Shown here one piece after another: positions 24,160 to 34,880 of a stretch of DNA of 64,000 nucleotides; within the stretch, counting starts at the first letter, position 1; every line of letters starts with the position of its first letter. The stretch lies in assembly GCA_945643635.1 (NCBI GenBank), contig CALZFC010000016.1, positions 2,897,501 to 2,961,500 on the forward strand, in the 5' to 3' direction. Made by a program: the position numbers and the translations under genes. The notes beneath the pieces were generated by a model. That model was not told the DNA's origin and did no database searches. It saw only the letters and a program-made list of their open reading frames with translations. This stretch comes from Allodiplogaster sudhausi (Eukaryota > Nematoda > Chromadorea > Rhabditida > Diplogasteridae).

Positions 24160-25650
24160 CCCACCAATTAGCCCTTTACCACCACTCATACGATCTGGTT
24201 GTTTGCCAAGAGAGGAGACCTCTTCTGGCTCAGTCTCTCTCTCTCTCTCTTGAGGCCACCCGATCATGAACGGACAGACATTGCGTATGCGTGTTCTGTA
24301 CGGCGCGGGGCTATATTCAGCGCCAATTCATAAGATCGACTATTGTACGAGACTATTGCTCTCAATTAACATACCCCCCATCTATTCGTATGTATTGCAC
24401 AATTCAGCGAAAATCTTTCAGCTTAATTTCATTTTCTAGTTGTCTGATAGAAAATGTTGCTATCACTTTTTTTCTTACTTTACGATTGAACTAAATTTCT
24501 TTTCAATTCCAGGAATGAAGATGCCACCGTCAAAGTCGATGCAAAGACGTCGCCAACGCGACGCTGCAAACGAGCGAGAGCGAAAGAGGATGCATAGGTG
24601 GCTACCGTAACCCGGCTAGAAATATTTATTTTTAAATAAAAATCTCTTTTTAAATCTTAATTCGATGAATTGTGGCTTATGACGTGGAATTGCATTAGAA
24701 AAAAAAATCATTTTAGGTGACTACATTTTAAAGGTTACTTAAAAATTGATAAAACAATACAGCATCAACGTCGGCTTCGATACCCTCCGTGACCGGCTGT
24801 CATTTGTGAGCTGTGGAGAGAAGAAGCTGTCGAAGGTAAGAGTGGAATAGAGAGCTGAGAGGGAGGAGAAATAAAGAGATAGTGGAGAGAGAGTAGAGAA
24901 GTGAGAGAGAGAGAGAGAAACATAGAGAGAGCGCGATAAAAAGTGACATAAAGCGTTTCTTCCATTTCAGGCAGAAACGCTCCGCGAGGCAATCGCGCAC
25001 ATCCGTCGCCTCCAGACATGCCTACGTGACAAAATGCACGCGGAAACATCAAAGGATGCCGACGCGGAAGCGAGCGCCAGAGAGAGTGACGGGGCAGTCG
25101 CATGCACTCCGCCGCTTCTCTCCTCCCTCATCCAGAGTCGCCTTGAACTCAAGCCAGGAAACGGAGTGGATGAATTCGGTACGACCTGAGCGAGAGAAGG
25201 GATTCAGACTAATTAACAATACGCATTGCTTTATTTTGGATTTATATATGTATATGTAAAATAGCCATTTCTTTGTCTTCTTGTCTTCTTGCAATACAAG
25301 AGAAAGAAAGAGAGAGCGATATTTCTGTCTTTCTCTGTTTCTATCTGTCTATCTTTCTCTCTCCTCAATCTTTCTTTCTCTTTCTCTCTCTACTTCTCTT
25401 TCTGCATCTTTCTTTTAGTCGTTCTCTTTCTCTTTGCCTCTCTCTCCTTTCAGCTCCGGCCAGCTCGCTGTCGTCCTGTCTCTTCTCTCCTCCTGCTCTC
25501 TACACCTTCCCACCGACTCCTTTGATGCCGCCGCCTCCTCAGTCTTCTCCTGCCTTCCCACCTGCTCCTCTCCTCCACGACATCCCTCCTTTCCCTCGCT
25601 TTGCTCCCGTCATCTCGACCAAAATGCATACGTGTCTAAACAACTTATGA
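23752..25650 (+). CDS. bHLH transcription factor, achaete-scute-like
   Basis: Predicted nuclear E-box-binding regulator, probably working as a heterodimer with an E protein. Five exons close in phase to 208 aa: 23752-23815, 24513-24597, 24763-24835, 24971-25178, 25454-25650. The basic region RDAANERERKRMH (about residues 36-49) leads into helix 1 SINVGFDTLRDRL, a loop, and helix 2 KKLSKAETLREAIAHIRRLQ. NERER, GF..LR, K.LSK.ETLR.A and LQ are shared with the ASC family. Ptf1a-type bHLH proteins are the alternative. An acidic-polar stretch and a proline-rich C-terminal tail (about 143-208) follow. The first exon has a good ATG context (ACGATGGCGG), and its phase-1 donor matches the next acceptor. 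If it is wrong, the protein would start at 24515. A stop at 25187 ends the reading if the last intron is not spliced. Confidence 0.82.
23820..24160 (+). repeat. CT-rich microsatellite cluster in bHLH intron 1
   Basis: Pure CT blocks at 23823-23865 and 24120-24158 flank a CT-rich, imperfectly repeated stretch. No exon is seen inside. Confidence 0.8.
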
Positions 25651-26485
25651 CAACAACTCCAGTAGATATTGCAAAACGCAAGTTGAATTATGCCGCCTCA
25701 TCATTAACTACTTTCATTAATAGTCCGCCATATAGATGTTACTTCTATAGTTATAACAATAACAGTGCATCATGCATACTTTTGAATGTGGTAGTTCAAT
25801 TCATCAGAATAATTTATACATTACTTGAACTCTTTGAACTCTTTCAGGAAATGAATTAGCGCCTTTATCTATAACACATTGTTTTGTTGTCCAAGAAAGT
25901 ATGCTAATTGTAAGAAGCGGAAATGGCCAAAACTATCAGCCGCCATCGCCCCCTCGTCGTATTTGATCTTGCTCAAAGTGTCGTAGTCATAACTCAGTTT
26001 GCGCGATTGTTCCGCGAAGTGTTTTAATCAATTTTGCTAACATGTATGTATGCATGTATTGCAGTGACTTTGTAATGAGAGTTGTAATGGCGACTAGTTG
26101 TGTGGAAACGCAAAGGATTCCATTTGTCTGTCGTATGTAGAAGAGCACAGGCAACCTTCATCGAGCCGAAGATCCAAGAATCATGTCATAATCAAAAACT
26201 AAATGAATCACTAATCAATAAAGTATTTCTGGCCATATCATCAAATTCTTCTGCCGATCGAGGTATTCTGCCTGTTTCTGTGCATGACTAATAACAGAGA
26301 CATGCACCACTCCGTTATTAGTCATGCACAAAAGCATGCTGAATTTCTCGGTAGACAGAAGAATTTTCTCTGTTTAACATGACTAAGATAAGATGATGAA
26401 ATAAAAATAGATTCAGCGTTGAATTCACAAAGGTGGTACATGAATAAAAGCTGAAGAATCTCTCGCAGAACATTGTGTCGGAGTG
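25651..26485. other. Intergenic between bHLH and M13-like genes
   Basis: No exon is supported. It contains the 11-bp motif CTAATTGTAAG at 25904-25914 and a perfect 16-bp inverted repeat at 26280-26295 and 26314-26329. It must hold the promoter of the M13-like gene, but I see no convincing core promoter element. Confidence 0.5.
26280..26329. repeat. 16-bp perfect inverted repeat (hairpin)
   Basis: GTGCATGACTAATAAC at 26280-26295 is repeated in inverted orientation at 26314-26329 with an 18-nt spacer. It lies about 160 bp upstream of the M13-like start codon. It could be an operator-like or hairpin element, or a small transposon remnant. Confidence 0.7.
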
Positions 26486-28875
26486 ATGATATCTCAACAC
26501 GGGACGCTGTGGCTTTTTCTGTTGCTTATCGTTGGAAGTTCGTTGATTGCAAGAGCGAGCGAGGTAAGTTTGTGTATATTCATTTGTGTGTGCACTTATA
26601 AAAAAAGGCTTATTTTAAAGCATATATTTGGCTTACAATTAGCTTAGTAAAACTAACCCGCAACTAACACATTTAAATTCGTTTAGCCCCCGATCGATCG
26701 AGTAGCCGTGCATATCAAGAGCAACTTGAAGAACACCGTTAAGCCCTGCGACAACTTCTACAGGCATGTATGCCTGACGAAGGGAAAGGTTAGGCAGAGA
26801 GCGGATGACTGAGAGTACGAGAGAGGCAACTTTCTTATTCCTATGATTATTTAGCCGATAAAACTGCTCCTCTCTTTTATCCCGAAGAAAGAATACATAA
26901 TTTTAGGAGACGGTTTCTCGCTCGAGAACGTTGCAGGCTGCCCAGAACGACGAAATTGATCCTGTCACTGTTCTAAAGGATAGGCTAACATTTGCACCAC
27001 AGAGCATGCTTTTACCACTATTTAAAGTGTGCTTGAATGTCAAAATCATATAAATATTAGGATGGCAAAAATTGTTGTACTCTTAGCTGGAAGGAGAATG
27101 ATGGGCTTCAAGAAAAGCACGAGCAGATGCTACAAGAGCTAATCAAAAAGTGCGGCAAAAGCGGTGTGTTTACTAGATTCTTTTATCACAATTTTCTAGA
27201 ATTATGTGGACAGATGTCAGCAAAGTGTCAATTCGATGAATGAAACCATTTAGATGCTCCTTCTACGGATGAACTTTTAAAGAAAGACGATCCTGCAGAG
27301 AAGATTATCGGATTCATCGGCGAAAACCTATTCGTGAGAAGTTCCTTCGTATAAAAATACGTGAAAGATATCATTACAAGACTAAAAACACTGAATTGCC
27401 AGAAAAGACATTAATTTTAGAGTGCCTTCATAAAACAGAAACCTCTCGAACGCTACGTCAAATTCCTTGAAAGCATGAAAAACTCATCGCTGGGCGAAAT
27501 GGGAAGTGTGCATACGATTGCAAATCGGCTAAATCAGCAACTGATGAATCAGATTACGGCAGCAATTCGAGTAAGTTAAAATCTAATTGTAAGGAGAAAG
27601 AAAATATAGTTTTTTTAAGGATAACTTTCAATGCTGAATTGCAGCCGCAAAGATATTTGCGAAATTGTGTCCTAATTGTAAGAAAGCAAAATAATAAAAA
27701 AACTGTTTTTCAACAAATAGTCGTCCCGGGAAGCGCGAAATTAACTTTTCAGATCGCCTCATGGGCTCAAGAAAAGCACGGCAAACATTCTGTTGGAGAT
27801 GTGTTGTCTCTTCTTATGGAAATGCAGGTTACGAACTAATGCAGCCGTTTCTTCTTTTCATAGCGCTATTCGTAGTTTGAATACGATATTTACCGTTTGT
27901 AAGATTATTTCGTTTTGAGGATACCGATGTTACACCTGGAGACTTTCTCTACAACCTCACCGCAATGTTGGCCGTGTGCATGCAGAGCTGGAAGCGCTGG
28001 CGCCAAGAGAACTATTGAATAAACTGTACGTCTTTACTCAGCTATTTAATTTAGGTACATTAAATCGGACAAAACTATAATTTGCTTTGAACATCAGATT
28101 GTCCGGCTTCGGCTTCACAGATGTGGAGCCATTCTTTGAAAAGATTTCATCCTTATGCGATCTCTTCAATCGATACAAGTTGGCATATTACGAGCTTATG
28201 CTCTACTTCTTATTCCTAATTAGCCATTGAAGGAAAAAAAAGCTAAGATGCCAGCGAGAGAGCGTGAGGGATATGTATTTTTGTATATATGAATACACAC
28301 ATGTACATTGAAAGATTTATAGATGTATTTTTTTTGTTTGAAAAATTACTGACATATACAACAGCATTCCTATACTTTCTTCTCTCTATCAGTCATATCA
28401 GAGGAGAGCCAAAATCGAAAAGTAAAAAAATAATGAAGAGATGTTCATCCTTCATTACGATTCTGTTCTAAAAGATGCCCGATCACCTTCTCGGAAGATG
28501 CTCCCGACCTGGAAGGAATGCGCATTGCATACAAGGTCTACTCGAAAGAAGCCAAATCGGTTCTTTTTAAACCCATTTCTTTTTTTGGTTTTAAATACGC
28601 GATTGGAAATTCATCGTATTTAGGAGGCAGAACGTCAATTCTTCTTCTACACCATGGCTTATTACCGGTGCAAAGAGTACGCTGAAGCACAGCATGAGCA
28701 GAGAGATGAGAAGTGGGAGGAGCACTCTGCGCTCTATGTCCGCATTAATATGGCTTTCCGCATGATGCCAGAATTTGCTGCCGCCTTCAACTGCAAAACC
28801 GGCGATCCGATGGTCGCGGTCAGTGATCTCACAAATATGATTGGCAAAAACCCTGATTATGGATTCAACTTCTAA
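26486..28875 (+). CDS. Reduced, probably catalytically dead M13 (neprilysin-like) protein
   Basis: M13 proteins are zinc ectopeptidases of about 700-770 aa. This gene gives only about 370. Exons: 26486-26563 (signal peptide, FLLLIVGSSLIARA), 26687-26788 (KPCDNFYRHVC, the N-terminal M13 hallmark), 27061-27163, 27254-27333, 27421-27570, 27753-27827, about 27920-28025, 28098-28178, 28475-28559, 28624-28875. The C-terminal exons show SEDAPDLEGMRIAYKVY, QFFFYTMAYYRC, and MPEFAAAFNCKTGDPM, which match the end of the family in order. The stretch that should carry HExxH and ExxxD is not encoded anywhere between, and the usual C-terminal Cys-x-x-Trp is replaced by PDYGFNF. It is likely a secreted, non-catalytic product. 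All joins close in phase except into the exon at 27920, where an exon may be missing or misplaced. Another open stretch at 26907-27026 might also be an exon. Confidence 0.75.
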
Positions 28876-29466
28876 CCATAAGGACATTGAATGTTTCAGG
28901 AGGAAAAGTGCGCGCTGTTCTCGCCAGCAGAATGATTCTCCAAAAACTTGCGACCAAATGCCAAGCAAATGATATTTTTTTTTAAAGCACCTTCCATATT
29001 AATACGCATCAAATCTGTAATATTCGTATGTATAAATGAAGAAAAAAATTCGAGTTTTCCCAGTCGTTGAGAAAGTGCTGCGAAGTGTCCGTGGTATCCG
29101 TAAGTATTTAAGTAATCGGCTTTTTGGAGGTATCTAAACGAATGCCCACCTAAATCATCCAAGTTGAGATAGGCTAAAACATTTAAAAGCCGAATGAATT
29201 GTGTGGCAAATGCGCAAGACAATTCGATGCTGTCTAAATGAAGGATCATATTGAATCGAGATGATTTCAAATACCGTATTGTATCTATTAGTTCACCCGG
29301 GGGCACTATTTTTCAATGCGTTCCCTCGCACTAACTCTTCTCATCTATTTCATTGAATCCGATATTCTATAATTAAACGGTTTCATGGTAAATTAATAAC
29401 TTTATCTCCTTTTTCCGTCACAGGAAGAGCAGGCAAAAATGAAAACGGTATAAATAAGAAAAGAAC
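28876..29466. other. Intergenic between convergent genes
   Basis: The M13-like gene (+) and glycosyltransferase-like copy A (-) end facing each other here. A 136-codon minus frame at 28896-29306 has no recognised domain or splice support and is not called. A short segment at 29335-29395 (ACGGTTTCATGGTAA and upstream) resembles 20665-20725 and is probably a dispersed repeat fragment. Confidence 0.5.
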
Positions 29467-31893
29467 TCAGGCTCTGATGATTCGCTCATCACACGGAATA
29501 CGAAGTGGTCCCTTAAGACTCCGCCCCCGATCGACCTTCGTGAAGTTGTCGAATCCGTCCCGTCCAAGACGACTGCTCACGACGTTGTCACGGATTAGGA
29601 GTGATGAAACAATCAGATTTATTGCAGATTGGTCATATCTGGGGAAAGATTACAGATTTAAATGAGGTTTCCTTATCAGTTCACAAAGGTTACATGATAG
29701 ATTCGTTTGGAACCTCTAACTAATTAGATATACAAAGTTAAGTGCTAAATCATTTTATAGAAAAAAAAACTATGGACCGATGACAATTCGCGTAGACGCT
29801 GAATCGATCCTTGTCAAAGGAACAACCAAGACGTGCTCCCTTCGGGCTTATACACTCTTCCGTTAGTCCGCATAAAAGATGCCTGCAAATGAAAGAGCAA
29901 TTTTTACTTTGCTAATCTGTCCCTCTTCTTCGACCTGTTTTTGTCGATCATGGATATATATATATATACATATATATATTTTTTTTATTTATTACTATTA
30001 TTGTTATTATTATTATTAAATATTGAAAGATTGTACCACTTCACGGCCTCCTTCGCAAAGTCAGATCTCTGGATGAACATTGTGCCCGACTCGAACATCT
30101 GGCTCCGCTTCGCTTGCGCCTGGTCCGTTGGAAGGAAGGAGTACATCGCTGTAAGGAAGATGAAAAGTTTTTTTTCAAAAACAACCTCTTCAGTCTGTTA
30201 CTGGTCAGATCATCGACAAATTCCAATCGACGTTTTATTTCGACATACATAGAACGTAAGTTGAATTCTGAGCAATTATCAATTATTGTTTGATAAACTC
30301 AAATCCTTCCCAACCCGGGTGCGTTGCAGCATATACACTGTGTCCCGTGTCATGCCAAATCGCAAGTGGCTCCGCAGCGCCAGATGCGACCATTGCGTAA
30401 AACGGACGCAAGTCACCGAAGAAGCGGATGCTCGAGTCAATCATCCAAAAGGCCTCGAGCGACGAGAAGACATCCTCGGAGAAGGCATGATTGCTGATTG
30501 GTATGGCAACTAACCGTAAGCGTAAGCACACTAGGAAATATGTACCGGATTCGAATCCCGCTCTACCGGGTTTGAATCCAACTCTAAAGGATTAGAATCC
30601 CGCTCTACTGGGCTAGAATCCCGCTCTACCGGGTTCGAATCCCATTCTACCATATTCTAATCCTGATGTAACTATTGTAGACAAAATCATGTAATTCTCA
30701 GTATTGTCAGAAACTGACAGCGATTATGATTGACTTGAAGTGATAGCCACCGCTAAGCTGACGAACAAATGCTGGGTGGCGGTCAAAATTGAAGGAACGA
30801 ATTTCAAGATTGCAAACTGACGCGAGTTCTTTTAGCTGAAAGAGGAGGGGGAAAATTATCTTTGGTGTGAATATAACGTTATTTGTGTTCTTTGTAGCTG
30901 CTCAATCGCCTAACAGGAAATGGATGCCCAAATTTCGGCAGCGCTACTTTGCATAAGCGAATGATGGAATCGACTGTCTCGTCTATTTGTATTTTTCAAC
31001 GAAAATTTTTTTTGATTGGACACCGCGTGTTATCAGATTCATTTATGTCTTTGTTGTTACCCGCTCTTCAACAAGGAAGGAAGCTGCCTATTCAGCCTCT
31101 CTATTAAATACGGAAAGCACCTCGTCTGAATGAAGGCCGAGATCGTAAAAGATAATGCGATTTGTGGTGAGATTGCGAAGAGAGACGAGCGATGCACGAG
31201 ATTCGGAGAAGTGATTTGATGAAGCGTAAGAGACGAAGACGACGTCTTCCTTTTTTTAAAGGCAGCTGTATTTATTTAAAAAAAAGAAGCCTAGTAGTAT
31301 ACGTTCACCGAAAAAATATATAAGTTTTCAAATTGCTGCGCCCTATCAGCATGGGCGGCCTACAAAAAAAAACAGACGGGGCAGAAGCGGCAATTCGAAC
31401 ATGCATTAATAATCGTCCTCTTAAAAAAATTTTTTTCATTAAACAAACTTTGGCATGCATTCCACAAATGAATGTAATTGCCAGTGGCAAGTATCCGTAC
31501 CGGTCGAAAAGGCCTTCTCGGGTAGTGGAAGTCGCTGGAGAGGCCGAGCGAACGGAGAAGTGGCAAGAGAGAACAGCGGAAACGAGTGCCAACTGTGGAG
31601 GGCGCGTCGTGTGAGAACGACACGAAACTCATCTTGAAACGATTCTTTACTTTTAGCCTTCTCTGTCACTCCAGAATGCAAGGCTTCTGGTTGGTGAAAA
31701 TGCAAAAACTGACTCTATACTATTCGAACGTTTACAATTAAAATTAGACATATTTCCTTACTTGCTCATCATCGCAGTAAGAATGCTCTGGGAGTGTCTC
31801 AAGGCGTCCGAGGAAGAGATAAAAGAAAGTAGCAAGGATGGCGAGCAGGAGAAAGAGGGATACCGGGGAGCGGATAGGAGGAGTGAGCTGCAT
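29467..31893 (-). CDS. Glycosyltransferase-like type II membrane protein, copy A
   Basis: Eight exons close in phase to 352 aa: 31893-31762, 31632-31501, 31249-31121, 30835-30719, 30474-30315, 30148-30037, 29882-29778, 29638-29467. A short polar N-terminus and a membrane anchor (SLFLLLAILATFFYLFLG, about residues 12-29) predict a Golgi/ER luminal enzyme-like domain. Family marks in order: FVSYASSNHF, IIFYDLGL, FWMIDSSIRF (acidic sugar-nucleotide-type motif), GHSVYAATHP, a Cys-rich segment (LTEECISPKG), and NCHRYDQSAINL. I recall this pattern from the nematode-expanded DUF1647 family, thought to be glycosyltransferase-related. The activity is inferred. It is the first of three tandem paralogues. 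Its first exon and upstream flank lie in a 1,289-bp unit present twice. Intron 4 carries a 21-bp minisatellite. Confidence 0.85.
30544..30669 (+). repeat. 21-bp minisatellite resembling a tRNA T-arm, six units
   Basis: Six consecutive 21-bp units (30544, 30565, 30586, 30607, 30628, 30649) vary around ACCGGRTTCGAATCCCGCTCT. The core GGTTCGAATCCC is the box B/T-loop sequence of tRNA genes. The array sits in an intron of glycosyltransferase-like copy A. It probably arose by slippage of a tRNA-derived fragment. Confidence 0.9.
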
Positions 31894-32923
31894 CTTAACA
31901 GAGAAAGGGTCTGGGAAAGGTTTTTTGTTGTTGCATTTTTCGATATTAAAGATGCGATTAAATGTGATTTTTAAAAGTCGGTTGAAGACAAATCATTGGA
32001 TCAAAAATCATGAAAAGCAAAATTAGCAGAAAAATTATATAACACACCAATATTCCAAGGGACAGTCTTTGTGCAGTCGGTAGATAGCCGAGTTTGCCTA
32101 GAAGAGTTTCACTACAGTTACCGTCACATGGTTGTTAGTTTTTAGCAAATGCTAATTGTAAGTAAAAGTGTTTTTGTTTGTTCTGGGGCGAATATCTATA
32201 AATTTGAAGATCATTTGCTTCGAAAGTAAACCACAAATAGGTTTATACTTTCGCAATATTCTGAGAAAATTCAATAGTTTAACCGATTCTATTTTAATTG
32301 TCTTGCAAATATGAGACTACTAATTTGGGATACGAAGGATGTTCTAGTGATCAATCAAGGGAGAGAGAGAAATGCTTCTAATGAAAAAGAAGTAATGCCA
32401 GATGGTTGTCGGCCTTTCCATCTTCAGTGCACACTGAAGGAACACAAGCGTAGCTTGCTCCTCCGATAAGACCTTTATCACTAGTCTTGCACGTTCACGC
32501 GCCATTTCATCTTAATTGCTTATCAGACAGTGTTGGGCGTGTCTGTGGTGCTCAAAGGAACGACGCAACCTTCGTTCCGGGCCTACAATCTTTAAGTTGC
32601 TCTACGTTATATATATCATGCTTTATGTTTAAACTTCAACTTGACTAATTCATAGTCAGTTTCGGCCAAAACTCTTTTTTTTTGTCGACGATTACAAGCT
32701 CTTCTGCTCGTATGTATTAAATACTCGAACAGTCAATTGATTTGAATTTTTAAAATTTCCCCAGTTACATAATTTTAATTATAATTTTCCTTGAAAACCG
32801 CTTGAGTGTTTTAGGTGATATCTCAGAAGGGAAACAATTAATCGATAAGGAAATATGCTGTTTTCTCTCTTTCATTTTAGCGTAAGCGGATCCCTCGGAA
32901 ATGGTCAACAAGAAATAGGCGCA
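31635..32923. repeat. 1,289-bp direct tandem repeat, unit 1 (contains copy A exon 1)
   Basis: 31635-32923 and 32924-34213 are consecutive direct copies with a constant offset of 1,289 bp. I noticed only four or five substitutions, for example at 31728/33017, 32059/33348 and 32713/34002. The unit includes exon 1 of copy A (31762-31893) and about 1 kb upstream of it. Its intron-side end lies two bases from the exon 2 acceptor. Confidence 0.92.
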
Positions 32924-34213
32924 TGAAACGATTCTTTACTTTTAGCCTTCTCTGTCACTCCAGAATGCAAGGCTTCTGGTTGGTGAAAATGCAAAAACTG
33001 ACTCTATACTATTCGAACTTTTACAATTAAAATTAGACATATTTCCTTACTTGCTCATCATCGCAGTAAGAATGCTCTGGGAGTGTCTCAAGGCGTCCGA
33101 GGAAGAGATAAAAGAAAGTAGCAAGGATGGCGAGCAGGAGAAAGAGGGATACCGGGGAGCGGATAGGAGGAGTGAGCTGCATCTTAACAGAGAAAGGGTC
33201 TGGGAAAGGTTTTTTGTTGTTGCATTTTTCGATATTAAAGATGCGATTAAATGTGATTTTTAAAAGTCGGTTGAAGACAAATCATTGGATCAAAAATCAT
33301 GAAAAGCAAAATTAGCAGAAAAATTATATAACACACCAATATTCCAATGGACAGTCTTTGTGCAGTCGGTAGATAGCCGAGTTTGCCTAGAAGAGTTTCA
33401 CTACAGTTACCGTCACATGGTTGTTAGTTTTTAGCAAATGCTAATTGTAAGTAAAAGTGTTTTTGTTTGTTCTGGGGCGAATATCTATAAATTTGAAGAT
33501 CATTTGCTTCGAAAGTAAACCACAAATAGGTTTATACTTTCGCAATATTCTGAGAAAATTCAATAGTTTAACCGATTCTATTTTAATTGTCTTGCAAATA
33601 TGAGACTACTAATTTGGGATACGAAGGATGTTCTAGTGATCAATCAAGGGAGAGAGAGAAATGCTTCTAATGAAAAAGAAGTAATGCCAGATGGTTGTCG
33701 GCCTTTCCATCTTCAGTGCACACTGAAGGAACACAAGCGTAGCTTGCTCCTCCGATAAGACCTTTATCACTAGTCTTGCACGTTCACGCGCCATTTCATC
33801 TTAATTGCTTATCAGACAGTGTTGGGCGTGTCTGTGGTGCTCAAAGGAACGACGCAACCTTCGTTCCGGGCCTACAATCTTTAAGTTGCTCTACGTTATA
33901 TATATCATGCTTTATGTTTAAACTTCAACTTGACTAATTCATAGTCAGTTTCGGCCAAAACTCTTTTTTTTTGTCGACGATTACAAGCTCTTCTGCTCGT
34001 ATGGATTAAATACTCGAACAGTCAATTGATTTGAATTTTTAAAATTTCCCCAGTTACATAATTTTAATTATAATTTTCCTTGAAAACCGCTTGAGTGTTT
34101 TAGGTGATATCTCAGAAGGGAAACAATTAATCGATAAGGAAATTTGCTGTTTTCTCTCTTTCATTTTAGCGTAAGCGGATCCCTCGGAAATGGTCAACAA
34201 GAAATAGGCGCAT
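32924..34213. repeat. 1,289-bp direct tandem repeat, unit 2 (spare 5' region and exon 1)
   Basis: Contains a complete second copy of the first coding exon (33182-33051, minus) with the same ATG, anchor-coding sequence and GTAAGG donor, plus the same upstream DNA. It lacks its own exon 2, since unit 1 follows it on the gene's strand. It could act as an alternative promoter and first exon splicing to the exon at 31632. Confidence 0.92.
33051..33182 (-). CDS. Duplicate first coding exon of glycosyltransferase-like copy A
   Basis: 44 codons (M to ...YCDDEQ) identical in frame to 31893-31762. They encode the cytoplasmic tail, membrane anchor and the start of the stem, and end at a GTAAGG donor in phase 0. 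If spliced to 31632 it would give the same protein from an upstream promoter. Whether it is transcribed is unknown. Confidence 0.7.
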
Positions 34214-34880
34214 ATAACGATAAGCTTTATTTCCTGGACCAATTCTTGCAATATTACAATAGAAAAGGTGTCAAACATCGTTCGGCGCGGTCTATTTAAA
34301 GTAGTAATTCTCCGACGGCGTACGAGGCCGGCTTTTCGACATTTGGACAAACAAGAGCGTGGGAATAAATGTACTTAATATTCCCACGCTTTTATCACAA
34401 TGATCTATGTAGATGAAATGTGTCTAACATTAATCCAACTAACGAGTTGTACACATAAATTTCGTCTAAAAGGTATGACCAGTATATACATAAATTCGAA
34501 TAAATGAAACCAAAAAATAAATTTTTTGAATACCAATAAATAAAATTTCGAAATTCTTTAAATGTTTGCACTTTTATTTAAACATAAATTAGTTAACGAC
34601 AGTAGATATTAATTTTTTCAGATTTTTTTAGGGAATAGAAGAAAGTCACTGGTGAGCGGGCGTCCACGTTCAAAGTGCAGACTACTTGTAGCCGAACCGA
34701 TGAATCGACGACTCCCTCGAGAGCACCCAACACATTTGCAGCGCTAACAAAAAATGCGCCGATCCTCATATCAAAATGAGACAGAATTCATTCAAAATTT
34801 ATCAAATAAATTCAACAATTATGAATTGGCTCGACAAACTATAACTAGCGATTGGGCACAGAATGAAGGGAGGATTAAAG
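34214..34880. other. Intergenic between copies A and B
   Basis: AT-rich, with no exon seen. A minus frame crossing from the tandem repeat (34054-34350) has no recognised domain. This stretch lies upstream of copy A and downstream of copy B, both on the minus strand. Confidence 0.5.

Noticed and set aside
28896..29306. 136-codon minus frame between the M13-like and glycosyltransferase-like genes
   Set aside because: No domain, no signal peptide, no duplicated counterpart, and it overlaps the 3' end of the M13-like gene.
30041..30250. Minus frame with MYVEIKRRLEF as a possible exon of glycosyltransferase-like copy A
   Set aside because: The exon at 30148-30037 joins its neighbours in phase and matches copy B better, so the 30190-30250 stretch was taken as intron.
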